29,917 bases of DNA. Source: Proteromonas lacertae (Eukaryota > Sar > Bigyra > Opalinata > Proteromonadidae). The DNA lies in assembly GCA_002245135.1 (NCBI GenBank), contig NGBS01000663.1:1-29917 (forward strand), read 5' to 3'. The notes beneath the pieces are model-generated. The model saw only the letters and a list, made by a program, of their open reading frames with translations. It was not told the DNA's origin and did not search any database. The translations under genes and the position numbers were made by a program. Positions 1 to 10,944 of the stretch are shown here, piece by piece. Positions within the stretch are counted from its first letter, which is position 1, and each line of letters begins with the position of its first letter.

Positions 1-8
1 TAAATGAA

Positions 9-107
9 TCTTTGTCTTTCCTTTTCATTTATCTGTTTATCTTACAGTTACACGATCTTTCAACTCTCTTCTCAACAGATAATTATGATAGTGTCTTTGA
101 ATCTATT

Positions 108-142
<35 letters not shown>

Positions 143-1660
143 TAACAGCAGCTTTATTCTTATATAATTTCTTATTCAATAGTTTTCTGTATATTTTTCT
201 TCCTTTATGACCTCTATATACTCTCTGTATTATTTCACATGCTTCTAATCTCTTCTGTTTTCTTTCTGCTATTCTTCTTAATCTTTCTTTTATTTCTTTT
301 GTCTTATATATCCTCTCCAGATCGATTGAATTCTTATAGCACATTTTCTCTGTAAGATTCGTTTTTCTTCAGCAATCTTCTTCTTCTCCAACATCCATTC
401 TTTATGTGTTTTAGCTATTCTTCTTCCTAATACTCCACGATATAATCTTTGAATCATTGTAGCATTCTTATCTAAAATTGATCTAAATACTTTCCTACTA
501 TTCACTCGACAAGCAACAAATTCAAATAACAATGCTTTGGTTATATTCTTTCTTTTATCTCTTTTTGCTACATTATTATCAATCTTTAAGAAATTTACAT
601 ATTTCACTGCTAAATGTTTTCTAACCATACATTGAATCTTTATAGCTGCATTTCGTCTTATCCATTTCTTCTTTCTTATATTCTGTTTTACAAATCTATC
701 AAAACCAGCATATAATCTACATTTTAATGCAATATCTTCTAAGTTATATAATGCAAATGTAATTAATCTTTTCTTCTTTTCAGCTGCATAATACATCTCT
801 TCATGCAGTTTTATATCACTTACAACCTTTTTCCACTGATTCATTGATTTTTGGAATAATCTGTAATATACTCTTATCCATACATTAAATATTGCTGCTG
901 CTGCTCTATATTGTGTAACATTGTTATTCTTATGATCTTCAAGGAATGATAAAGGAAAAAATCAAATGACTGTTTACACATAGCATCTATTCTTTTTGAT
1001 AATGCTCTTTCTTCATTATATACTCTATTTATTCGATCTACATCAGTTTTAATTTTTTTAACTTTCTTTGTTGAATTTATGTCTGGTAATTTGGTCAAAC
1101 TACTTATACTCTTTGATTTCATCTTCTTTTTATTCTTACATTTAGTTTCACTTGATACTGTTGCGTATGATACAGTCTTAGCTTTTGATTTGGTGGTGAA
1201 TTTGATCTGGTTAAATCTTGACTTGTTATTAGTAAATCTCTTACATTTAATGATTTATAAGTTGAAACACGTGTTGATTGTTTCTTTTTCTAGTATAGCA
1301 ATAGAAATATATGTTATTACTTTCTTTCTTTTCTGTTCTAATTCAAATTCTTGAGCTGTTTTTATTTTTTCATCTGTACTATTCCATGGTGATGTATTCC
1401 AACTGTCTTTTGTGTGAGCTATTCAATAAATGAAACTGAAATACGAAATTTCATGTGAAATATGAATAAGTATCAAGAGGTTCTTCTGGAGTAGTTCAGA
1501 ATCATCTATATCTGACAAATATATCTTTCTTGTTCAACGGAGATGATGTTCTGGTGCTTGGTGAAACAGTTTCTAAATATTATATTCACAAATCTTACCT
1601 GATGGCTGATTTGAATAACGATTAGATTTCCTATAGATAATAACTAATGACAAATACATA
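9..1660 (-). pseudogene. IQ-repeat protein gene, left-arm copy, broken and cut by window edge
   Basis: Same gene as 9388-14205, on the opposite strand, entering from its start codon at 1660. It carries the N-terminal low-complexity part and the first IQ motifs, then runs off the window. Compared with the right-arm copy it has lost single bases near 305, near 960 and near 1475, and two bases near 1530, so its frame breaks at least four times where the other copy stays open. The intron near 105-140 holds a longer AT run than its twin. Either this copy is a decaying duplicate, or its end of the assembly is poorly polished; indels beside homopolymers fit both. Confidence 0.8.
103..139. repeat. 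AT dinucleotide microsatellite inside an intron
   Basis: An uninterrupted TA run of about 18 units sits in the intron of the left-arm IQ gene. The matching intron on the right arm (10914-10949) has only about 9-10 units followed by TTTATATTTATA, so the array length differs between two otherwise near-identical arms. Confidence 0.9.
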
Positions 1661-1860
1661 TTGAATAACGGCAAATACGTTTAGAATTCAGTAAATATAA
1701 GACTTATTATATATAATGTTCTATTATTCTTGACAAATTATTATTTTATAAACCTCAAAAAAAAGAATTTAATATTCAAAACGTATATTCAAGATCTGAT
1801 CTTATTGCATTTATTATAAAAATATTCTCATTTACATTAAATACTGTACATCATGTAGAT

Positions 1861-2265
1861 CTAGACAAATTTATCAGGTAATAGATTGTAACGGTCTATT
1901 CTATCTAACTCCATTCTAGTTCTACTATGCAGATAAGTTGGTCTATCCCATGTGGCAAAAACATCTTCTGGTGATACAAGCTCATCAATTCCATCAATAC
2001 CAAACTCTTCTTTGATAAAACCTGGATTAGCAATTCTTGAAGAACTCTCGTTGACGTTTATGAATGAGAAATAATCTTTAAGAGCTGCCCTGTACTCCTT
2101 GATGTTCTGATAATAATAAATAAACAATATACAGCATCTGGTGATCGTAGTTCAGGCAATACTAAATCTGAATAGTCATCTTCGTCCTTATATCTACAAT
2201 AAATCACACTAGTGTAAATACTTCTTTGGAGAATCAGTTTTCTTTGGCTTATCGTCGTTTTCCAT
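1861..2265 (-). CDS. Small acidic protein of unknown function (116 aa)
   Basis: Not a recognised family. Three exons (2222-2265, 2133-2193, 1861-2106) separated by introns of 28 and 26 nt (GTAT...TAG and GTAT...CAG) join to one open frame of 116 residues, from MENDDKPKK to a TAG stop. The N-terminus is rich in Lys and Asp; the middle contains IKEYRAALKDYF; the C-terminal third has EFGIDGIDELVSPEDVFATW and LDRIDRYNLLPDKFV. No signal peptide or membrane segment is seen, so it is probably cytosolic. It sits between the IQ gene and the ERp29-like gene and points the same way as both. The right-arm copy (8776-9184) is frameshifted, which makes this the likely working copy. Confidence 0.75.
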
Positions 2266-2454
2266 GATTGCGGCGCGAATAGAAGTGAAAAATGATTAGA
2301 ATGAATGAGGATTTGATTATCCAATAAAATATTTGGCGGGAAAATCTTAATCTTCATCATCTCAAATAGTTTTTAAGGGGGTAAACCCATAAATTCCTCT
2401 ACAATATTGATATAAAAACATAATAGTAAAACAATATAGAGTTATTACAGCTAA

Positions 2455-3401
2455 TTAAAAGGTTGATTTATCAAAATTTTCTATTATGTTAAGCTTCCAT
2501 GTTGCAATTGCCATATCTCTTGCAATTCTCTTGTTGGCTTTAAGAATTTTCTCTAGTCTCTCCATCTCATAAATTACGTAGTCATCTCCTTTTTCTATGA
2601 TTTTCTTTGCACATCTTATGTAATACTTTGCATATTCCAATCTAGAAAATATTTTAAAATAAACAAAAATATACTTCTGACTGTCTTTTAAACCATTTGC
2701 ATATTTTTCCATCTTGGCAAGTGCTTTACTCTTGTTCTCGTAGAAAAATCTTGCAAGATCATTTATCTCTATATGGATATAGATTTATATTTATAAATAC
2801 CAGAAATACTTCCTTCAATTTGATCATCTGCGATTGTAGTAAACCAATGCATCATTACATCATATGTATATTCACCACCATAAGGTTGTCCTTCTCTACT
2901 ACCTCTATGAATCATCACTACTTTGATTTGTTCATCATCAATCTCATATTTCTCAATTAAATTCTCTGGTAATTCCACTCCTTCAGGTACACTGTCCATA
3001 TCTGGATATTCACCCAGTCCTGATGCTTCATGCATCTTTATTTTGTACATTCTTATCTAAAAAATACAAAAATCAAATTCATACTCTTTTATGAAGCATT
3101 GGCTCTTCCATTACTGTTTCAGCTAAGTCTTTCCAACTAAATACAATATAAAAATAATATAAATATACATAACTGCAAAAGTTTGACAATACAAACAGTT
3201 CTTTCCATAGAATAAAACAGCAGCAAAATGAACTCCATCAACAGCGTCATTGAAGGTTGTATGATTTAACTCTGTAACTCCATAAGTTTCTTGTTCTGGG
3301 TCCATTATTTCAGTTGCGAGGTTTTTATTTGCCAATTCATCAGTAGCTTCATCAGCAAATGCAAAAGCTACTATAATTAATACTATTAAAAGTCTTTTCA
3401 T
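2455..3401 (-). CDS. ERp29/PDI-D-like ER thioredoxin protein, copy 1
   Basis: Five exons (3169-3401, 3085-3136, 2801-3056, 2675-2768, 2455-2641) with introns of 32, 28, 32 and 33 nt give a 273-residue protein, close to the 261 of human ERp29. Residues 1-16 are a cleavable signal peptide (KRLLIVLIIVAFAFA). A thioredoxin-like domain follows with a CLYC redox motif at about residues 69-72, where classical PDI has CGHC. The last ~90 residues form a helical ERp29 C-terminal domain (KALAKMEKYANGL, IEKGDDYVIYEMERLEKIL). Such proteins help fold secretory proteins in the ER lumen. The C-terminus is KSTF, with no KDEL-type retrieval signal. Exon 1 lies outside the inverted repeat; the other exons are inside it. 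Intact copy 3 is at 15893-16839. Confidence 0.88.
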
Positions 3402-3560
3402 TCACAATTCAGTCAAAAATTAATTTCAAGCTTTTTCTCAAAAATTAACTTTGAAATTATTGATTTAATTAACTCTTAAATATGAATATATTTTTTGTTT
3501 AATTATGAATATAAGTTCCCAAATAAATATTTATAAGAAGTAGTAGTAATAAGTGTTGGA

Positions 3561-4980
3561 TTAAACAATATCAACATCTCTTTTTCTTCTTTTGCTTTCT
3601 TCATTTTGGGCCTTAATTATTCTTAGTTTAATTACGACTCTCTATTAAGAATTAATAATTAACATTATATAAATACCTCATATTCATCTTCCATACTTAT
3701 TGTATATGGATTGACTGTCTTCATAAATTGAATCAATGTCTCTTTTTCATTCATCTTTTCTCTATACTTTTTATAGAATCCAAAGATTTGAATTAGTATA
3801 TAAATCATCAATAAAATAATAATTAATATTTTAGAAACCATTGACTATTTAGAATGTAAGAACAAGTAGAAATATACAATTATTTTGAAATACTTATCAT
3901 ATCTGTAATATAAGAGATGATTTAATGATGTTGAATATATGAAAACTGATATTAAGCATATAAGAATATTAAATAACATCTATGAAAGACTATATATATA
4001 AATATATACTGTATAATCTAATTTAAGTTGAAAATCTCTTTGTCTTTTCATCCACTTTATTATTGTATCAGTTTCTTCAATGTCTTTATGAGCAGTTTTG
4101 CAATCTGTTAATATGTAGAAATAATTTCTATTGAATTTATATATATTTTGAAGTAATTCTCTTCTTCTAATATCATAGTAAGAAAGTTTAAGATTTGACA
4201 TAGTGATGAATATTATAAATAATAAAAGGAATAAACCATATTTAATGTTTATATCATTAACAAAATGATTGATTATTATAAAACAGTTAAATGTTGTAAT
4301 TTCTAATCTATTTATAATATATATATAAGATAAATAGAAATATACACTTTCCTATACCAACACTTCATTGATGAAATTGAAAAGAATATGTTGTACTTCT
4401 CCATAAAAGATTTATATTCTTTAGGATATGTTAAAATAGAATAGCCAGAAATTTTTACATACTGGATGAGTTTTATTTTTTCTTTGTTTTTGTATAAAAA
4501 TAAAAATAACATGATTGGGAATAGAATAACCAATAATATTGATATTAAACCTGATATAATACAAATATAAGTAGGATGGTTATTGTTAGAGTTAGTAATG
4601 TACTTAACTGACTGATATAACATAGTATGATAAAATTGTAATAAATCAATAAAAATAATTCCAATTACTTTATCTTTGTTGAAATTTAATCTTCTATTGT
4701 AAATTGATGATATAACTGCATATGATATAACATGAATTACCATAATAAAGAGGGGTATTGCATATATTGACATTAATAGAATATAATCTGATTTTGTGAT
4801 AACATTTGTATTTAACAGGAAGATATTGACTTGATTGACCATATCGTATCTTGCTTCAAACATTAGCATTAATTGAATTGTTAATTGATTGTATAAAACC
4901 TCTACACCATATCCAAATACCACACACATAAGTGGTACAAATGAATAAATAGCAATAAATGAAAGTAATACAGCGATCAT
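3561..4980 (-). CDS. Multi-pass membrane protein of unknown function (427 aa)
   Basis: Five exons joined over introns 4308-4345, 3980-4009, 3845-3877 and 3642-3676 keep one open frame of 427 codons from ATG at 4980 to TAA at 3561. The product has about seven hydrophobic stretches: residues 1-26 (IAVLLSFIAIYSFVPLMCVV), one around SDYILLMSIYAIPLFIMVI, one around ICIISGLISILLVILFPIM, then LFLLLFIIFITM, MLFNILICLISVFIY and KILIIILLMIYILIQIF. It ends in a basic tail with KRRKRD. A loop near the middle of the last third is charged and probably coiled (KTAHKDIEETDTIIKWMKRQ). I do not recognise the family; a channel, receptor or transporter is possible. A degenerate copy of its 5' end lies at 15418-15590. 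Confidence 0.72.
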
Positions 4981-5175
4981 GATGGAAATCGATAATTAAA
5001 TAACCTTACAAGCCAAACTTATAATAATCAATCAAAAAATATTTAGACCTTCAATATAAAAATCTGAGGCTTAATTTATATATTAATTCTAATTAACCAA
5101 AAATTGTAAACATAACAATCGGTACAATCGTAGATTGTGCTTTTATTTTTAGATTCGAATATAATAAATAGAGAA

Positions 5176-6524
5176 AAGCACATCTGTGCTTAATTTATTA
5201 CCATATCTGCATAGTGGAGGAGATTTATGTAGAAAATGTGGAGCTCCCTGTAAATATGGTTGTGGATGGAAAGAATATGTAGAATCCACGGAATTGAAAC
5301 ATGAAGTATATTTTTAATATGACAAATCTGCATATAGATACTGAACGGCAGTAATTCAACTTCAATTATAGAGAGCATAATATGTCATCCTACTGTGAAA
5401 GTATGTGAAGAGATAGAGAATATAAAATCGTATCAACTTGATTTGGATAGTACAATCGATTTCTACCACAATTATTGTAATGCAGTTAGAAATTCTCTAT
5501 ATGAAGTATATACGTAATATTGTCTATATAATTTATAATAGGATGATGATATATCAACAATAAGTAAAGAGGAATTAGGTTTTTTGTTGAGATGTAGTGC
5601 AGCTAAATGCTATTCTAAGAATATGAATGTATTAAATGTATTAATAATATAATAGGATGAAAATGATGCTTTGAGATATATTCATATTCCTGATTCACAG
5701 AATTTCCCAGTTCATCAACTTTGTTTGATGTATATTTTTTATATTTACATCAATTTATTGTTTATAGAAGTTTTCAAACAATAATCGACAATCTGAATTG
5801 TGATCCAAAGTTGTTAAAACCAATAATTAACCATTTATTGGATTTATTAAAGATATACAAAGATTATTCCTTATTAAATGAATTAGAAATCTCAGCAATA
5901 CCTTCAGAGACATTAATAGGAAAATCAGATTATGAATTACATTATCAAAGTGAAACAAACGAAGAATTGAGTTGTATAAATGATTTAGAACAAAATATAA
6001 TCAACAGAAATACAAAATTAAGAATCTGTTATAATGAAAAAGAGAAAATCTCATCATTAGAAATAAAATGGAGTAAAATACCTGAAGTAGTAATAGTCAT
6101 AATAACCAATAATAAAAATAAGAAAGAATCAATTCGAATTGAAAATGTTAGGATTAAGCAATAATAACTTATCTGGAGGTATTAAATATTTAAGCGCTAG
6201 TCTTTCAAACATTTCAAATCTTATGTATCTTGATTTGAGAAGTATTATACTTATATTTTTCTAGAATGTGATTTAGAAGACGATGACGTTGAAATATTTT
6301 GTGAGAATTGCTACTGTATACCCAATCTATTAACTCTAAATCTTCAAGAAAACAAAATTACAGATAATGTGTCAGCATTCATGAAAACTTCTTTATGTAG
6401 TTGTCCATTACTTGATAAATTATGGATTAATCGTAATAATGGAATAATAAACAAGTTGGAGTTAGTACAAGGAATGAAAATGTCACATCCAAACCAAAAC
6501 ATCAACATTTTTAGTGAAATTTAA
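5176..6524 (+). CDS. Leucine-rich-repeat protein, 5' end not found
   Basis: Exons separated by introns 5306-5337, 5506-5541, 5629-5655, 5730-5767 and 6242-6264 give a protein of about 400 residues with a Cys-rich start (LCRKCGAPCKYGCGW), a central helical region (LKPIINHLLDLLKIYKDY) and C-terminal leucine-rich repeats (LTLNLQENKITDN, LDKLWINRNNG) of the ribonuclease-inhibitor type. No in-frame ATG exists before the Cys-rich part and stops lie just upstream (around 5150-5170), so the 5' end is missing or sits in an exon I could not place. One base must be ignored in the AAAA run near 6140 to stay in frame from the central part into the LRRs, which suggests an error or early decay. Possibly related to the LRR part of the gene at 17192-20542. 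Confidence 0.6.
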
Positions 6525-6790
6525 TTATAATAACTGCTTCTATCGCTTAATAACATTTTTTGGGTAGTAGTTGTACTATCTCACATTTCTTCTTATTCCA
6601 CTAATTTTTACTCAATTATACCTCTGTTTCATCTTATATTGTCCATAAAAATATAAAACACGGATCAATGTGGTTTACAAGAAGAGAAAAACAGCTTTAA
6701 AATTCAAAATTCAAAAAACGCTCGAGGCTTATTTTAATATTCATTCTTATTTGTTTAAGCCTAATCTATTTTGATTTTTTAAAAGTAATA

Positions 6791-7915
6791 ATGAATGTTA
6801 GAAAAGGTAAGAGATGCCATACAGATATGGCAACAGCAATCTGTTTCAGCCCATCAAATGAATATTACACAGGTTCTGATGATCAAACAATATATCGTTG
6901 GGATATTGATGGTCAAAACTTAGGATCAGTTTGTAGTTTAGATAGTTGTATCACATCAATTGATTGGTATCCAACACATGGAGCTAGCTCTTCAGACATA
7001 TTTTTAGTCGGTTGTACTGATGGTACTTACAGAATAGTAAACAAAAGTGGTAGAGAGGAAAAGAAAGTAGATGCACATCGTGGAGCTGTTATTAATGTAA
7101 AGTGGAGTATGGATGGAGGAGCAATTGTGTCTTGTGGTGAAGATGGTCAAGTAAAAGCATGGTCAAAAACAGGTATGGCAAGAGCAGTAATAGCACAATT
7201 ACCCAATTCAGTATATTCCTTCTCTTGGGGTGGAGATGGAGATCAAATGGTTATTGCTTCAGGAAAAGATTTATTAATCAAAGGTTTACAAAATGCAGCT
7301 AGACAATTACGTTGGAAAGCTCATGATGGTGTAATAATGAAAGTTGACTGGAATTCAGTGAATAATCTAATAATCTCAGGTGGTGAAGATTGTAGATATA
7401 AGATATGGGATCCATATGGTCGATTATTATATCAAAGTTCTTTAGTAGACAATGTAATCACATCAGTATCTTGGAAACCATCAGGTGATCAATTTGTAGT
7501 TGGTTGTTTTGGTTCATTGAGATTATGTGAACATAATGGATTCTGTAGTGCAAGACAAGCAATAGAAGATGGATCTCCCTTTGATATGTGCTGGAGTACA
7601 GATGGTACTGTATTAGGTTGTGCTTGTGGTACAGGTTCAATGCTTGTAGCATATGCAATTGGAAGAAAATTACAATGGAAATCCTTAACAGTAGAAGAAA
7701 CAGATAGTAGAACAATTCAAATAATTGATAGTAATAATGGTAGTAAAGAAGAATTGGAATATCGTGATAGAATAGTGGAAATGGCAATGAGTTATGATCA
7801 TTTAGTTGTAGCAACATCAACTCAATGTTTTATATATGAATGTGGTAATTGGACTTCTCCTCATTCATTTGATTTGAGATACAGTTGTAGTTTAATTATA
7901 CCTGGAAAGACTTAG
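6791..7915 (+). pseudogene. IFT80: IFT80, N-terminal half only, cut at the repeat junction
   Basis: Intronless frame of about 370 IFT80 residues starting at ATG 6791. IFT80 is a WD40 subunit of the intraflagellar transport B complex, needed to build cilia. Diagnostic blocks include CGEDGQVKAWSKTGMARA, QWKAHDG-type RWKAHDGVIMKVDWNSVNN, GGEDCRYKIWDPYGRLLY and the later HLVVATSTQCFIYE and SFDLR. These align along the first half of family members (about 750-780 residues), that is, the first propeller and the start of the second. IFT80 sequence stops at about 7902; from TGGAAAGAC (7903) the DNA becomes exon 2 of the ERp29-like gene, out of frame, and a TAG ends the frame 13 bases on. The second propeller and the C-terminal helical part are absent, so this copy should not work. 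Confidence 0.9.
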
Positions 7916-8586
7916 CTGAAACAGTAATGGAAGAGCCAATGCTTCATAAAAGAGTATGAATTTGATTTTTGTATTTTTTAGATAAGAATGTACAAAATAA
8001 AGATGCATGAAGCATCAGGACTGGGCGAATATCCAGATATGGACAGTGTACCTGAAGGAGTGGAATTACCAGAGAATTTAATTGAGAAATATGAGATTGA
8101 TGATGAACAAATCAAAGTAGTGATGATTCATAGAGGTAGTAGAGAAGGACAACCTTATGGTGGTGAATATACATATGATGTAATGATGCATTGGTTTACT
8201 ACAATCGCAGATGATCAAATTGAAGGAAGTATTTCTGGTATTTATAAATATAAATCTATATCCGATATAGAGATAGAATGATCTTGCAAGATTATTCTAC
8301 TGAGAACAAGAGTAAAGCACTTGCCAAGATGGAAAAATATGCAAATGGTTTAAAAGACAGTCAGAAGTATATTTTTGTTTATTTTAAAATATTTTCTAGA
8401 TTGGAATATGCAAAGTATTACATAAGATGTGCAAAGAAAATCATAGAAAAAGGAGATGACTACGTAATTTATGAGATGGAGAGACTAGAGAAAATTCTTA
8501 AAGCCAACAAGAGAATTGCAAGAGATATGGCAATTGCAACATGGAAGCTTAACATAATAGAAAATTTTGATAAATCAACCTTTTAA
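7903..8586 (+). pseudogene. ERp29/PDI-D-like gene fragment, copy 2 (5' end missing)
   Basis: Contains exon 2 from TGGAAAGAC onward, exon 3 (starting ATAAGAATGTAC near 7981), exon 4 and exon 5 of the gene at 2455-3401. The signal peptide and CLYC exon are replaced by the IFT80 fragment. Around 8262-8310 it also has extra bases relative to copies 1 and 3 (CCGATATAGAGATAGAATG and CTACTGAG), which spoil exon 4. With no start exon and a broken exon 4 it cannot make the protein. Confidence 0.88.
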
Positions 8587-8775
8587 TTAGCTGTAATAAC
8601 TCTATATTGTTTTACTATTATGTTTTTATATCAATATTGTAGAGGAATTTATGGGTTTACCCCCTTAAAAACTATTTGAGATGATGAAGATTAAGATTTT
8701 CCCGCCAAATATTTTATTGGATAATCAAATCCTCATTCATTCTAATCATTTTTCACTTCTATTCGCGCCGCAATC

Positions 8776-9184
8776 ATGGAAAACGACGATAAGCCAAAGA
8801 AAACTGATTCTCCAAAGAAGTATTTACACTAGTGTGATTTATTGTAGATATAAGGACGAAGATGACTATTCAGATTTAGTATTGCCTGAACTACGATCAC
8901 CAGATGCTGTATATTGTTTATTTATTATTATGCCAGAACATCAAGGAGTACAGGGCAGCTCTTAAAGATTATTTCTCATTCGTATACGTCAACGAGAGTA
9001 CTTCAAGAATTGCTAATCCAGGTTTCATCAAAGAAGGAGTTTGGTATTGATGGAATTGATGAGAATTGTATCACCAGAAGATGTTTTTGCCACATGGGAT
9101 AGACCAACTTATCTGCATAGTAGAACTAGAATGGAGTTAGATAGAATAGACCGTTACAATCTATTACCTGATAAATTTGTCTAG
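8776..9184 (+). pseudogene. Copy of the small 116-aa protein gene, frameshifted
   Basis: Mirror copy of 1861-2265 with the same start (ATGGAAAACGAC), two introns and stop. Relative to the left-arm copy it has an extra G near 9034 (GAAGGAGTT versus GAAGAGTT) that leads at once to a TGA, a further extra base near 9062 (GAGAATTG versus GAGCTTG), two extra bases in intron 2, and a GTATAC replacing ATAAAC near 8980. The open left copy and the broken right copy contrast with the IQ gene, where the opposite holds. Confidence 0.8.
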
Positions 9185-9387
9185 ATCTACATGATGTACA
9201 GTATTTAATGTAAATGAGAATATTTTTATAATAAATGCAATAAGATCAGATCTTGAATATACGTTTTGAATATTAAATTCTTTTTTTTGAGGTTTATAAA
9301 ATTATAATTTGTCAAGAATAATAGAACATTATATAATAATAAGTCTTATATTTACTGAATTCTAAACGTATTTGCCGTTAATTCAAT

Positions 9388-10912
9388 ATGTATTTGTCAT
9401 TAGTTATTATCTATAGGAAATCTAATCGTTATTCAAATCAGCCATCAGGTAAGATTTGTGAATATAATATTTAGAAACTGTTTCACCAAGCACCAGAACA
9501 TCATCCCCGTTGAGACAAGAAAAGATATATGTGTCAGATATAGATGATTCTGGAACTACTCCAGAAGAACCTCTTGATACTTATTCCATATTTCACATGA
9601 AATTTCGTATTTCAGTTTCATTTATTGAATAGCTCACACAAAAGACAGTTGGAATACATCACCATGGAATAGTACAGATGAAAAAATAAAAACAGCTCAA
9701 GAATTTGAATTAGAACAGAAAAGAAAGAAAGTAATAACATATATTTCTATTGCTATACTAGAAAAAGAAACAATCAACACGTGTTTCAACTTATAAATCA
9801 TTAAATGTAAGAGATTTACTAATAACAAGTCAAGATTTAACCAGATCAAATTCACCACCAAATCAAAAAGCTAAGACTGTATCATACGCAACAGTATCAA
9901 GTGAAACTAAATGTAAGAGTAAAAAGAAGATGAAATCAAAGAGTATAAGTAGTTTGACCAAATTACCAGACATAAATTCAACAAAGAAAGTTAAAAAAAT
10001 TAAAACTGATGTAGATCGAATAAATAGAGTATATAATGAAGAAAGAGCATTATCAAAAAGAATAGATGCTATGTGTAAACAGTCATTTGATTTTTTGCCT
10101 TTATCATTCCTTGAAGATCATAAGAATAACAATGTTACACAATATAGAGCAGCAGCAGCAATATTTAATGTATGGATAAGAGTATATTACAGATTATTCC
10201 AAAAATCGATGAATCAGTGGAAAAAGGTTGTAAGTGATATAAAACTGCATGAAGAGATGTATTATGCAGCTGAAAAGAAGAAAAGATTAATTACATTTGC
10301 ATTATATAACTTAGAAGATATTGCATTAAAATGTAGATTATATGCTGGTTTTGATAGATTTGTAAAACAGAATATAAGAAAGAAGAAATGGATAAGACGA
10401 AATGCAGCTATAAAGATTCAATGTATGGTTAGAAAACATTTAGCAGTGAAATATGTAAATTTCTTAAAGATTGATAATAATGTAGCAAAAAGAGATAAAA
10501 GAAAGAATATAACCAAAGCATTGTTATTTGAATTTGTTGCTTGTCGAGTGAATAGTAGGAAAGTATTTAGATCAATTTTAGATAAGAATGCTACAATGAT
10601 TCAAAGATTATATCGTGGAGTATTAGGAAGAAGAATAGCTAAAACACATAAAGAATGGATGTTGGAGAAGAAGAAGATTGCTGAAGAAAAACGAATCTTA
10701 CAGAGAAAATGTGCTATAAGAATTCAATCGATCTGGAGAGGATATATAAGACAAAAGAAATATAAAGAAAGATTAAGAAGAATAGCAGAAAGAAAACAGA
10801 AGAGATTAGAAGCATGTGAAATAATACAGAGAGTATATAGAGGTCATAAAGGAAGAAAAATATACAGAAAACTATTGAATAAGAAATTATATAAGAATAA
10901 AGCTGCTGTTGC

Positions 10913-10944
<32 letters not shown>

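Larger units (their letters stand above)
9..3135. repeat. Left arm of a ~3.1 kb inverted repeat
   Basis: Read in reverse complement, this block matches 7903-11042 almost base for base. The pairing starts at the shared TGGAAAGAC (3135 here, 7903 there) and runs to about position 9 (11042). Differences are scattered substitutions and many 1-2 nt insertions or deletions; by eye identity is in the high nineties. The spacer between the arms is 3136-7902. The left limit lies so close to the window start that the true arm may extend beyond it. The inner limit falls inside exon 2 of the ERp29-like gene, not between genes, so this is a breakpoint and not a natural gene border. Confidence 0.95.

Noticed and set aside
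3561-3841. Independent 81-aa single-span membrane protein gene
   Set aside because: It first looked like a separate small gene, but introns 3845-3877 and 3980-4009 connect it in frame to the upstream membrane exons, and the whole totals exactly 428 codons.
7458-7820. 120-residue open frame on the minus strand
   Set aside because: Antisense to the IFT80 WD40 repeats, which are unmistakable on the plus strand.
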